From JAVKFF01 sp040226215 (lineage in GTDB: Bacteria; Pseudomonadota; Alphaproteobacteria; DSM-16000; Inquilinaceae), in assembly GCA_040226215.1 (NCBI GenBank), contig JAVKFF010000095.1, positions 1 through 5,488 of the forward strand: a stretch of 5,488 nt of DNA, written 5' to 3'. Position numbers and translations under genes: made by a program. Of this stretch, positions 1 through 5,488 are shown in pieces; the stretch's first letter is position 1, and the number at the start of each line of letters is the position of its first letter. The notes under the pieces were generated by a model. The model ran no database searches, was not told the origin of the DNA, and was given only the letters and a program-made list of their open reading frames with translations.

Positions 1-1
1 G

Positions 2-118
2 GCGATCGATCTTCTGCTGGAAGTGGCCGGTGGCCGCCATCCGTTGCCGCGCCATGTGGCGCTCGCCTGTCCGCTGGTCCAACGCGGCAGCGTCGCCACG
101 CCCGGTTCATCGCGGTGA
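2..118 (+). CDS. LacI-family transcriptional regulator, C-terminal end only (5' part outside window)
   Basis: The frame starting at base 2 is open to a TGA at 116-118 and encodes 38 residues beginning AIDLLLEVAGG and containing CPLVQRGS. This matches the extreme C-terminus of LacI/GalR-family sugar-responsive repressors. There, a helix (a..LL..i.G) is followed by a strand ending in 'lv.R.S', the last strand of the periplasmic-binding-protein-like effector domain. The DNA-binding helix-turn-helix lies off the left edge, so its operator and effector cannot be judged. The last codons overlap the start of the CE15 hydrolase gene by four bases (GTGA). The two are therefore probably translated from one transcript, with the regulator likely controlling a carbohydrate-use operon. 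The identification rests on a short tail and is good but not certain. Confidence 0.75.
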   Translation, partial: AIDLLLEVAGGRHPLPRHVALACPLVQRGSVATPGSSR

Positions 119-1320
119 GCGGCGCCGCCCGGCCGCCGACCGACGTTCAGGTCCGCGCGGTCAATACGGACGAGGCAGCTGTCGGGCCGGTGGATCTGCC
201 CGCTGTGACGCGGCCATCGGCGCTTGGCGGGGGCGGCGGCGCCAGCGATCTGACCGGCCGGCAGCGCGTCTGGCGATCCAGCTTCGCCGAACGGCTCTAC
301 GGTGTGGTGCCGCCGCCACCCGATCGCCTCCTCGTCAGTCGGGAGCGGCTGCCGGGCGAGGCGGCGGAGCGGCTGGTGCTGGACCTGGCTGTCGCCGAGC
401 GCCGGCACCGCGTCGACGCGGCCCTCTGGCTGCCGCCGGACCGCCGCCGGCCGGTGCCGCTGATCGTCGCGCTCGACTTCCTCGGACCGGTCGGCATTCT
501 TCCCGGAGACGGCTTTCCGCTCGATCCCGACGCCGTCATCGGCATTCCGCCGCAACCCTGGCTGCCGGAAGGCCGGTTGTCGGCGGCGGCGCGCGGCCGC
601 CATCAGGCACGCTGGCCGGTGGCCGAGATTCTGGGGCGCGGCTTTGGTCTGCTTGTCTCCGGCTACGGTTCATGGGTGCCGGACGATCCGGTGCGCTGGC
701 GGGATCGGGGTGTCGCAGCATTGTTCCCGCACCTGCGGACCGGCGCGCTGTCGCTGTGGGCCTGGGCCCTGTCGCGCCTGATCGACCTCGCACAGGAGCT
801 GTCGGAGGTCGATCCGTCGCGGCTTGTCCTGTTCGGTCATTCGCGGCTGGGCAAGGCGGCGCTCTGGGCGGCAGCCGGTGACGCGCGCCCGGCGGCGGTG
901 ATCGCCAACAATTCCGGCGCCGCCGGCGCTGCCCTGTCGCGCCGCAATTTCGGGGAGACCCTGGCCCATCTGCGCGACGGTTTCCCGCACTGGACGGTGC
1001 TGGACGCGGCGGACGCGGCCGAACCCGCGCGTCTGCCCGTCGACCAGCACCAATTGCTCGCCGCGATCGCGCCGCGGGCGCTCTACATCGCCTCAGCCGC
1101 CGCCGATCTCTGGGCCGATCCGCGCGGAGAGTACCTCGCGCTTCTGGCCGCTGCGCCGGCATGGGGCGGGGTGGCGGCGGGCCTGCCGACGGCCGAGACG
1201 GCCTTCGTGCCGGGCAATGCCGTCGCCGCCGGACCGCTCGGCTGGCATCTGCGCGACGGTCCGCACGATCAGACGGAGTGGGATTGGGCGCGGTTCCTTG
1301 ATTTCCTGGCCGATCGCTGA
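115..1320 (+). CDS. CE15 (glucuronoyl esterase-like) alpha/beta hydrolase, no export signal
   Basis: Carbohydrate esterase family 15 enzymes cleave the ester between 4-O-methyl-glucuronic acid of xylan and lignin alcohols, or related uronate esters. The 401-residue protein carries the nucleophile elbow GHSRLGK with Ser243, then ANNSG (263-268 region) and SRRNFGET. It continues with LPVDQHQLLAAIAPR, the DLWADPRGE loop (331-339) and the GPHDQ loop with His384, all in family order. The canonical acid position in 'xESG/xDSG' is Asn266 here. The acid is therefore probably supplied by Asp331 or Asp335 in the later loop, as described for some bacterial CE15 enzymes (inference). There is no signal peptide or lipobox at the N-terminus, and I see no cysteine anywhere. 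The GTG start at 115 is chosen because it overlaps the upstream LacI-type stop as GTGA, although no strong Shine-Dalgarno is visible. The neighbouring regulator suggests a hemicellulose or uronate-oligosaccharide pathway. The exact substrate is unknown. Confidence 0.85.
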   Translation: MSGAARPPTDVQVRAVNTDEAAVGPVDLPAVTRPSALGGGGGASDLTGRQRVWRSSFAERLYGVVPPPPDRLLVSRERLPGEAAERLVLDLAVAERRHRVDAALWLPPDRRRPVPLIVALDFLGPVGILPGDGFPLDPDAVIGIPPQPWLPEGRLSAAARGRHQARWPVAEILGRGFGLLVSGYGSWVPDDPVRWRDRGVAALFPHLRTGALSLWAWALSRLIDLAQELSEVDPSRLVLFGHSRLGKAALWAAAGDARPAAVIANNSGAAGAALSRRNFGETLAHLRDGFPHWTVLDAADAAEPARLPVDQHQLLAAIAPRALYIASAAADLWADPRGEYLALLAAAPAWGGVAAGLPTAETAFVPGNAVAAGPLGWHLRDGPHDQTEWDWARFLDFLADR

Positions 1321-1413
1321 TGGGTGCCGGACCCGCGCGGGGCGCGATGGCGCGCCGGAGTAATTGCTGGTTTAATCGGGCGATTGCGTCAATTCGAGGA
1401 TTCGTCAAGCACG

Positions 1414-2016
1414 ATGCAACCGAAACGAGTCTGGAAGCCAGGGACGCCGATCGCCTTCGAATCGGAACGCTTCGTCATGCGGTCACTGACCGCGCGGGAC
1501 GCCGACACGACCATCGCGGCCTGGTTCGGCGATGCCGAGGTGATGCACGCGTTACAGATCCCGGCGGCGCAGCGCAGCGTGGACGGCGTGCGGCGCTACT
1601 TCCAGCGTTTCGACAATGTGTTCAGGCTCGGCATCGGCATTTTTCCCGACATCGCCCGACCGCCGATCGGCATGTACGACATCCAGACCGACCCGCGTAA
1701 TCTGACGGCCCAACTGAATGTGGCGATCGGCGATCGCGCCTGGTGGGGCCGGCATGTCGTGGTCGAGACGCGGGCGGCGCTGCTGGACTTCCTCTTCGAC
1801 AGTGCCGGGTTGGAGAAGGTCTGGGGCGGGCCGCCGGCGCGCAACTTCCCGTCCCTGTTCAACTACAAGGCCCAGCGATTCCGCCAGGAAGGGGTCTTGC
1901 GCGGCCAGTTCAAAGGCGTCGAGGGTGGCCGCGTCGACCAGATCATCTTCGGCATGCTGAAGGAGGAATGGCAGGCCTTGCGTGCCGGTGCGAGGGGACA
2001 GGCGCACGCCTCTTGA
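1414..2016 (+). CDS. GNAT-family N-acetyltransferase (RimJ/RimL-like)
   Basis: This 200-residue protein has the layout of the Acetyltransf_3 branch of GNAT enzymes, which move an acetyl group from acetyl-CoA to an amine of a protein N-terminus, antibiotic or metabolite. It begins with 'ERFVMRSLTARDAD' (about residues 18-31), the usual first strand (R.L...D). An acceptor-side region follows, then a central beta strand TAQLNVAIG. The pyrophosphate-binding loop is WWGRHVVVE (110-118). Further on come PARNFPSLFNYKAQRFRQEG, equivalent to the common 'N..S..l..K.GF..EG' segment, and the final strand QIIFGMLKEEW. The third glycine-like position of the acetyl-CoA loop is His114 rather than the more usual Gly/Gln. 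The ATG at 1414 is preferred because homology begins there. A GAGGA at 1396-1400 lies 13 bases upstream, which is a long spacing. An in-frame GTG at 1324 would add 30 residues that do not look like protein. Substrate is unknown, and a link to the hydrolase upstream is only by position. Confidence 0.8.
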   Translation: MQPKRVWKPGTPIAFESERFVMRSLTARDADTTIAAWFGDAEVMHALQIPAAQRSVDGVRRYFQRFDNVFRLGIGIFPDIARPPIGMYDIQTDPRNLTAQLNVAIGDRAWWGRHVVVETRAALLDFLFDSAGLEKVWGGPPARNFPSLFNYKAQRFRQEGVLRGQFKGVEGGRVDQIIFGMLKEEWQALRAGARGQAHAS

Positions 2017-2075
2017 CGGCGGCGAAGGCGGGAAACAGCAGCCGGAATCCGCCTGCAACGCTCCGCTGAATCACA

Positions 2076-2103
2076 AAGGGCTCTCCGCTGCCGGAGAGCC
2101 CTT
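2076..2103 (-). terminator. Rho-independent terminator between convergent genes
   Basis: A perfect 12-bp inverted repeat (AAGGGCTCTCCG at 2076-2087 and its complement at 2092-2103) closes on a 4-base loop, CTGC. On the minus strand the stem is followed by TTTGTGATT, a modest U-rich tail. On the plus strand it is followed only by CGCTGCCC after the paired TT. It should therefore work best for the outer-membrane protein gene, whose stop lies 22 bases away. It may also stop + strand transcription from the acetyltransferase gene, which ends 59 bases before it. No other gene is visible between 2017 and 2125. Confidence 0.85.
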
Positions 2104-2125
2104 CGCTGCCCGATGATGACGGGCA

Positions 2126-3016
2126 TCAGTTCAACGGTACGGTGACCTCGAAGAAGGGGCCGTGGCCAGTGACGTCGCTGCCGGTCTTCGAGAAGCTGGT
2201 CCCGATCACGTCGCTCCAGTGCTCGATGCGATAGCCCACCACCACCTCGATTCCGTCGAAGCGGGCGCCGAAGCCGGCGCTCGCCTCGGCATTGCCGATG
2301 AAGGTCGTGTCGTCGGGCAGGTCGAAGCCCTTCGTGCCGCCGGGACCACCGAACTTGGTAAACGAAATCGATGTGTCGCGGAAACCGACCAGGCCGGCGA
2401 GCGACGTCTCGGCGTCGAAGAAGAAGCCGTCGCCGAGCGGCGCGCGCATCTCCGCACCGATTCGCGGCCCGATGCCGTAGGTCGTCACGTTGAGGGACTG
2501 CCTGCTTCCATCCGCACCGCCATTCTTGAGCACGGTGACGGTCTGATCCAGGTCGATCCAGGAGAAGCGGAGGCCGCCATAGAGGCGGAGACCGATTCCG
2601 CTTCCGAGATCGATGACCTGACCGATATCGCCGTCCAGCACGAACTGGTTGAAGTCCCCGTCGAAGTTGAACGACAGGGTATCGCCGCCCTCGGCGATGG
2701 CGAATTCGGAGCCGCCCGTGCCGTTGCGGTAGCCGATATGGGCGCCATAGGTGACGCCGGTCATGGTCTGGCGCAGGAAGCTAAGGTCGATGCCGAAGCC
2801 GTCCTCATCCTCGCTGGGCTGGATGCCCTCGCCGATGAACGCGTCCGGCGCCACGCCCAGATAGTCGAGGAAGTAGGTGCCCATGAAGGAGATCGTCGAG
2901 CCCTCGTCGCCGAGGGCGATGCCGGTCGGCGAAGTCTGGGCAGCCGCCTGCCCATGCATCGCGAGCAACCCGCTGGTGGCGGCGCTGGCGAGCGCCCAGG
3001 TCTTGATGGATGTCAC
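2126..3016 (-). CDS. Outer-membrane beta-barrel protein, Lpg1974/MOMP-like
   Basis: The 296-residue product starts with a Sec signal peptide: Lys5, a hydrophobic stretch at about residues 7-20, and a QAAA-Q signal peptidase I site after residue 26. The mature part alternates polar and hydrophobic or aromatic residues in many short strands separated by Gly/Asp-rich turns (for example LRLYGGLRFSWIDLDQ, YGIGPRIGAEMRAPLGDGFF, GIEVVVGYRIEHW, GHGPFFEVTVPLN). This pattern and the 'GP.iG.e...plg.gf...' segment recall the Lpg1974-type pore-forming family related to Legionella MOMP. A porin or structural role in the outer membrane is inferred. The chain ends in Asn rather than the Phe/Trp typical of barrel C-termini. 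The GTG at 3014-3016 is chosen over an ATG at 3098-3100. It has a GAGG (3025-3028) eight bases upstream and puts the signal peptide at the N-terminus. The longer form would bury that signal behind 28 residues. Confidence 0.8.
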   Translation of the reverse strand: MTSIKTWALASAATSGLLAMHGQAAAQTSPTGIALGDEGSTISFMGTYFLDYLGVAPDAFIGEGIQPSEDEDGFGIDLSFLRQTMTGVTYGAHIGYRNGTGGSEFAIAEGGDTLSFNFDGDFNQFVLDGDIGQVIDLGSGIGLRLYGGLRFSWIDLDQTVTVLKNGGADGSRQSLNVTTYGIGPRIGAEMRAPLGDGFFFDAETSLAGLVGFRDTSISFTKFGGPGGTKGFDLPDDTTFIGNAEASAGFGARFDGIEVVVGYRIEHWSDVIGTSFSKTGSDVTGHGPFFEVTVPLN

Positions 3017-3024
3017 GGGTTCAA

Positions 3025-3028
3025 CCTC
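3025..3028 (-). promoter_or_regulatory. Shine-Dalgarno that fixes the GTG start of the outer-membrane protein
   Basis: On the minus strand GAGG sits eight bases before the GTG at 3016-3014. This favours that start over the in-frame ATG 84 bases upstream, which has only a weak purine run in front of it. Confidence 0.65.
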
Positions 3029-3115
3029 GGCTAGTTGGAGGAGATGAGGGAATCGAGGAGCGATAGACCATTTTGCCAGCAATCTAAGCGATCTATGCAA
3101 CAGTGTTCACAAGGA

Positions 3116-3144
3116 ATAATGCTCCATGAATACGACAGTATCAA
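3116..3144 (-). promoter_or_regulatory. Candidate sigma70 promoter for the outer-membrane protein gene
   Basis: Reading the minus strand, TTGATA (3144-3139; 5 of 6 to the -35 consensus) is followed after exactly 17 bases by CATTAT (3121-3116; 4 of 6 to the -10 consensus). Transcription would begin near 3108-3110, leaving a leader of about 93 bases before the GTG at 3016. It lies in the most AT-rich part of the window, between the ligase stop and the porin start. The porin therefore probably has its own transcript rather than depending on read-through. A near-repeat ATCTAAGC/ATCTATGC (3082-3089 and 3091-3098) lies just downstream in the leader and could be an operator, but it may be chance. 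Prediction by eye only. Confidence 0.55.
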
Positions 3145-3226
3145 TCCAAAAGTAAGTTTCTCAGCGAATATCACCCTATCAAGCTGCATCGACCCGGATG
3201 TGAGCCGGGGAGGCAATCCATCGGCC

Positions 3227-4645
3227 TCACCCGACGACGCGCGAATAGAACTCCTCGAACTTTCCCGTTGTCTGACGGGCGATCTCGCCGGCGACTTCCT
3301 CGATCTCGACCGTGAAGGGGTGGCCGAGTTCCTGTTGCACCAGCGTCGAGAGCCGCGTCCTCTCGTCCTCGGTGAGCGGGCGATCGGCGACCAGGCGCAG
3401 GCGCACCAGGTCGAGCGTCTCCTGAACCATCTGGAACTGGCGTATCGGCGCGATGTCCCGATAGCCGCGATAGCCCGTGAAGGGCCATTTCCGCCGCCCG
3501 TCGGGTAGCACCAGCATATTCCGCTCCCGGCCGAGGATGCGGCTGAGCACCGGCAGTCCCCGGCCGCAGGGACAGGGCTCTCCGAGCACCGCGTAGTCGT
3601 TTATTTGGTAGCGGATGAGCGGCGTGAAGAAATTTGTCAGGCCGGTGACGACGAGGCGGCCGACCTCGCCGGGCGCGCAGGGCGTGCCGTCATCGCGCAG
3701 CACCTCCACCAGCACGCCTTCCGACTGGATGTGATAGTGCTCGTGCTCCGGGCACTGGGTGGCGATCATGCCGAATTCCTGGGAGGAATAGACGTCGGTG
3801 ATCTCCGCCCCGTAGGCCTCGCGGCACAGATCCCGGAGCCCGTCGGGCAGGCTCTCGCTGACCGTCTGGATGCCGCGCAGCCTGGGCAGCGTGCGCCCCT
3901 CCCGGCGCAGATGCTCGGTCACCGCCTTCAGGGCCGAGGGCAGGATCACGAGGTATTCGGGATCCTCCTTGACCAGCCAGTCGGCCTGCTCGGGGATCGA
4001 CGCCTTGATCGACAGGCCGGCATTTTCGCCCGTGGGATAGAGCAGGCCCATGATGCCGCGCCAGTGCATCGCCGGTCCCCGGTCGGTGTCGGGCATGACG
4101 TTGATGGTCGGCCGGATGGCGCAGAATTTCGCGGTGACGTCCCGCTGGTGCCAGATGTGGTCGCGGATGGTGAAGGCGTTGAGGAAGAGCTGGCAGAGCT
4201 CGGTGGTACCGATGCTGACCGGCTCTCCGGTCGACCCGGAGGTCTGCGATATCGAGGTCTTGCCGTGTCCCGCCGGCAGTTCCCTGGCCTTGATGTCCTC
4301 GATCCGGGTCTGCAGGTCCCGGCGGGTCAGGATCGGCAGTTTGCGGAAAAGCTCGGGCGTCACCTCGTCGCCGATCCGGTAGCCCGCCGCGTGCAGGCTG
4401 TCGGCATAGAAGGGACAATAGGTGCGGGCGTGCTCCAGCAGCCCGTCGATCTGCATGAACTGGTGGTCGAGCAGGTCCTCGGGCCGCCACCACTGGGTGC
4501 GCTCGAACTGGAAGAGCAGCCCCGTGACCGGCGCGATGTCGGGGCTGACGACGCCCGGCCAGTTCATGCCGCGAACGACCGACAGGGGCGTCAGCCAGGG
4601 ATCGAGAGGCGCCGGCGCGCGCCCGACACTCATGTCATTCGCCAT
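3227..4645 (-). CDS. PaaK/CapK-like adenylate-forming ligase (phenylacetate-CoA ligase family)
   Basis: This 472-residue protein belongs to the ANL (AMP-binding) superfamily. These enzymes activate a carboxylic acid with ATP to an acyl-AMP and usually pass it to CoA or another thiol. Visible motifs in order are the phosphate loop TSGSTGEP (135-142), the adenine/Mg region VYSSQEFG (285-292) and TPLIRYQIND (341-350), which carries the ribose-binding Asp. CPCGRGLP (358-365), LGRERNM (371-377) and the C-terminal TGK with Lys462, the likely catalytic lysine, complete the series. Cys298, His305, Cys358 and Cys360 have the spacing of the metal-binding set seen in some PaaK-type enzymes (inference). 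It is somewhat longer than typical PaaK (about 430-440). No phenylacetate-degradation genes adjoin it, so another acid substrate is likely. The start ATG at 4645 lies three bases after the methyltransferase stop, implying coupled translation. An alternative in-frame ATG is at 4633. Confidence 0.85.
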   Translation of the reverse strand: MANDMSVGRAPAPLDPWLTPLSVVRGMNWPGVVSPDIAPVTGLLFQFERTQWWRPEDLLDHQFMQIDGLLEHARTYCPFYADSLHAAGYRIGDEVTPELFRKLPILTRRDLQTRIEDIKARELPAGHGKTSISQTSGSTGEPVSIGTTELCQLFLNAFTIRDHIWHQRDVTAKFCAIRPTINVMPDTDRGPAMHWRGIMGLLYPTGENAGLSIKASIPEQADWLVKEDPEYLVILPSALKAVTEHLRREGRTLPRLRGIQTVSESLPDGLRDLCREAYGAEITDVYSSQEFGMIATQCPEHEHYHIQSEGVLVEVLRDDGTPCAPGEVGRLVVTGLTNFFTPLIRYQINDYAVLGEPCPCGRGLPVLSRILGRERNMLVLPDGRRKWPFTGYRGYRDIAPIRQFQMVQETLDLVRLRLVADRPLTEDERTRLSTLVQQELGHPFTVEIEEVAGEIARQTTGKFEEFYSRVVG

Positions 4646-4648
4646 CGC

Positions 4649-5488
4649 TCAGTCGGCCTTCGACCAGACGATCGTTGGCGAACGGTCGCCGAGCGGGTAG
4701 TCGGGGAAGCTGTGGGATCGGCGGGTCAGGGCGCCGGCGAAGGCCGCTTCGAGCGACGGCAGAGCGGGGAAGAAGTGGCGTTGATGCAGGCCGCGATAGA
4801 CGTCGATGGTGTCCACGGTCGCGGCATCGAAACGCGCCAATGCCGACCGGAAGGCCGCGCTGCCGCTCCGCCGCTCGGCGAATCGCCGATGGACATCGTC
4901 GAGATCGACGCCGGCCTGCTCGTCCTGCTGCATGGCCATGACCAGACGCCACTTGAAGGCGTGGAAGCTGTCGAAGGCGCCCGCTTCGAAGTCGGCCAGG
5001 ACGCGATCGGGCGAATCGGTTCCGGTGGCACGCACGAACATTCGCAGGACAGCCAGGCCCCCTGGCGACAGAACCCGGGCCAGGCCCTCGGCCAGGCGCC
5101 GTTGCTCATCGGGAAACCGGAACAGCGTGAACCCGCCATCGCAAAAGGCGAGGTCGATGGAGCCGGCCGCGACATGCCGGTCCATCTCCAGCCACTCGCC
5201 GGTCTCGACCCGCGCGTCGAGGCCGGCGGGCGGCGACCACAGGGCGCGAACCATGTCGGGCGATTTGTCGAGCGCGCGCAGGCGGCTGCCGGCCGGCCAG
5301 CGCATTTGCGTGATGGCGGGCGTCACGCCGAGCAGCAGGGCGACAGGCGGCCTGCCGGCATCTGCCGACCACCGCGCCACGGCATCCTCCAGGAAGCCGA
5401 TGTCCTGGGCGTTTGGACGCAAGGGGCTGCCCATCCGGCCGTAGTCCTGCGCCCGCTTCCGCCACAGCGCGTCCCTCGGATCCTGATC
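4649..5488 (-). CDS. Class I SAM-dependent methyltransferase, 5' end beyond window
   Basis: This enzyme should transfer a methyl group from S-adenosylmethionine. Numbering from the first visible ATG (5434), it shows a glycine-poor motif I, VALLLGVTP (31-39), then LRALDKSPDM (52-61), whose Asp57 should bind the SAM ribose. GSIDLAFCDGGF (91-102) fits motif II and RVLSPGGLAVLRMF (120-133) fits motif III. A C-terminal half of mixed helices follows, ending at TGA 4649-4651. The frame remains open through all 18 codons from 5434 to the window edge and reads DALWRKRAQDYGRM, resembling the 'W...A..Y....PLRPs..d' entry segment of such enzymes. The true start is therefore almost certainly off the right edge, and the ATG at 5434 is internal. 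At least 279 residues are encoded here. Its stop is three bases from the adenylating ligase, so the two probably act in one pathway. Substrate is unknown. Confidence 0.8.
   Translation of the reverse strand, partial: DQDPRDALWRKRAQDYGRMGSPLRPNAQDIGFLEDAVARWSADAGRPPVALLLGVTPAITQMRWPAGSRLRALDKSPDMVRALWSPPAGLDARVETGEWLEMDRHVAAGSIDLAFCDGGFTLFRFPDEQRRLAEGLARVLSPGGLAVLRMFVRATGTDSPDRVLADFEAGAFDSFHAFKWRLVMAMQQDEQAGVDLDDVHRRFAERRSGSAAFRSALARFDAATVDTIDVYRGLHQRHFFPALPSLEAAFAGALTRRSHSFPDYPLGDRSPTIVWSKAD

Larger units (their letters stand above)
3017..3226. other. 210-bp AT-richer intergenic region between ligase and porin genes
   Basis: This gap carries the candidate porin promoter and leader described above and no convincing gene. 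Open frames crossing it do not resemble protein on either strand. Near the ligase stop, CCCGG (3193-3197) and CCGGG (3205-3209) could pair around a 7-base loop. No U-rich run follows on the minus strand, so it is at best a weak terminator for the ligase operon. Confidence 0.6.

Noticed and set aside
30..881. Long + strand open frame overlapping the esterase
   Set aside because: Very rich in Arg, Ala, Gly and Pro with no domain pattern. It is a shadow of the esterase gene in GC-rich DNA.
1341..1356. GGCGCG-ATGG-CGCGCC hairpin 20 bases after the esterase stop
   Set aside because: Only a 6-bp stem with no following T run. Such short GC palindromes are expected by chance at this base composition.
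536..1408. 290-codon minus-strand open frame opposite the esterase
   Set aside because: Low-complexity Arg/Pro/Ala product typical of an antisense shadow. The + strand frame has clear CE15 motifs.
1364..1413. Possible promoter for the GNAT gene in the AT-richer gap
   Set aside because: A TTGCTG-like -35 is present, but I found no -10 at proper spacing. Read-through from the esterase transcript is equally possible.
1320..1700. ORF whose ATG overlaps the esterase stop (TGATG)
   Set aside because: The junction looks like coupling, but its product is Arg-rich without motifs and out of frame with the GNAT protein, which has recognisable motifs over the same bases.
2162..3034. 290-codon + strand frame opposite the porin gene
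   Set aside because: Rich in Ala, Glu and Val with no family pattern. The minus-strand frame has a signal peptide, a ribosome site, a promoter and a terminator.
3035..3508. + strand open frame crossing the intergenic gap into the ligase gene
   Set aside because: It spans the promoter region and the antisense of the ligase C-terminus. No ribosome site or motif.
1..5488. Search for CRISPR, tRNA, rRNA, insertion sequences or phage genes
   Set aside because: No repeat arrays, cloverleaf-like sequences, terminal inverted repeats or transposase/integrase frames were seen.

Overview
This 5.5 kb window is GC-rich DNA from a Gram-negative bacterium. The high G/C at third codon positions, the GTG starts and the outer-membrane beta-barrel gene fit a proteobacterium, most plausibly an alphaproteobacterium. 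The taxon is an inference from style, not proven by a marker gene. Five main coding regions plus the tail of a sixth account for about 90% of the bases. They form two converging groups that meet at a perfect 12-bp terminator hairpin near 2076-2103.

Left group, + strand. The window opens inside the last 38 codons of a LacI-type transcriptional regulator (2-118). Its TGA overlaps the GTG start of the next gene in a 4-base GTGA junction. That gene (115-1320) is a CE15 (glucuronoyl-esterase-like) alpha/beta hydrolase with an intact Ser and His. It shows no export signal and no cysteine, so it probably acts in the cytoplasm, perhaps on imported glucuronoyl-containing oligosaccharides under control of the neighbouring regulator. 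A GNAT acetyltransferase of the RimJ/RimL type (1414-2016) follows after a 93-bp, locally AT-richer gap.

Right group, - strand, read from the right edge leftwards. A class I SAM-dependent methyltransferase (4649-5488) is cut by the window edge: its frame stays open and family-like upstream of the first visible ATG. Three bases after its stop begins a PaaK/CapK-like adenylate-forming ligase (3227-4645). This tight pair could activate and methylate a small carboxylic acid, substrate unknown. After a 210-bp AT-rich gap carrying a good sigma70-like promoter comes a separately transcribed outer-membrane beta-barrel protein (2126-3016) resembling the Lpg1974/Legionella MOMP-like porins. The shared terminator follows it.

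No rRNA, tRNA, CRISPR array, insertion sequence or prophage signal was seen. The most interesting points are the cytoplasmic-looking, cysteine-free CE15 enzyme coupled to a LacI regulator, and the orphan methyltransferase-ligase pair that continues beyond the right edge. I did not find convincing evidence for a wholly new system within these bases.
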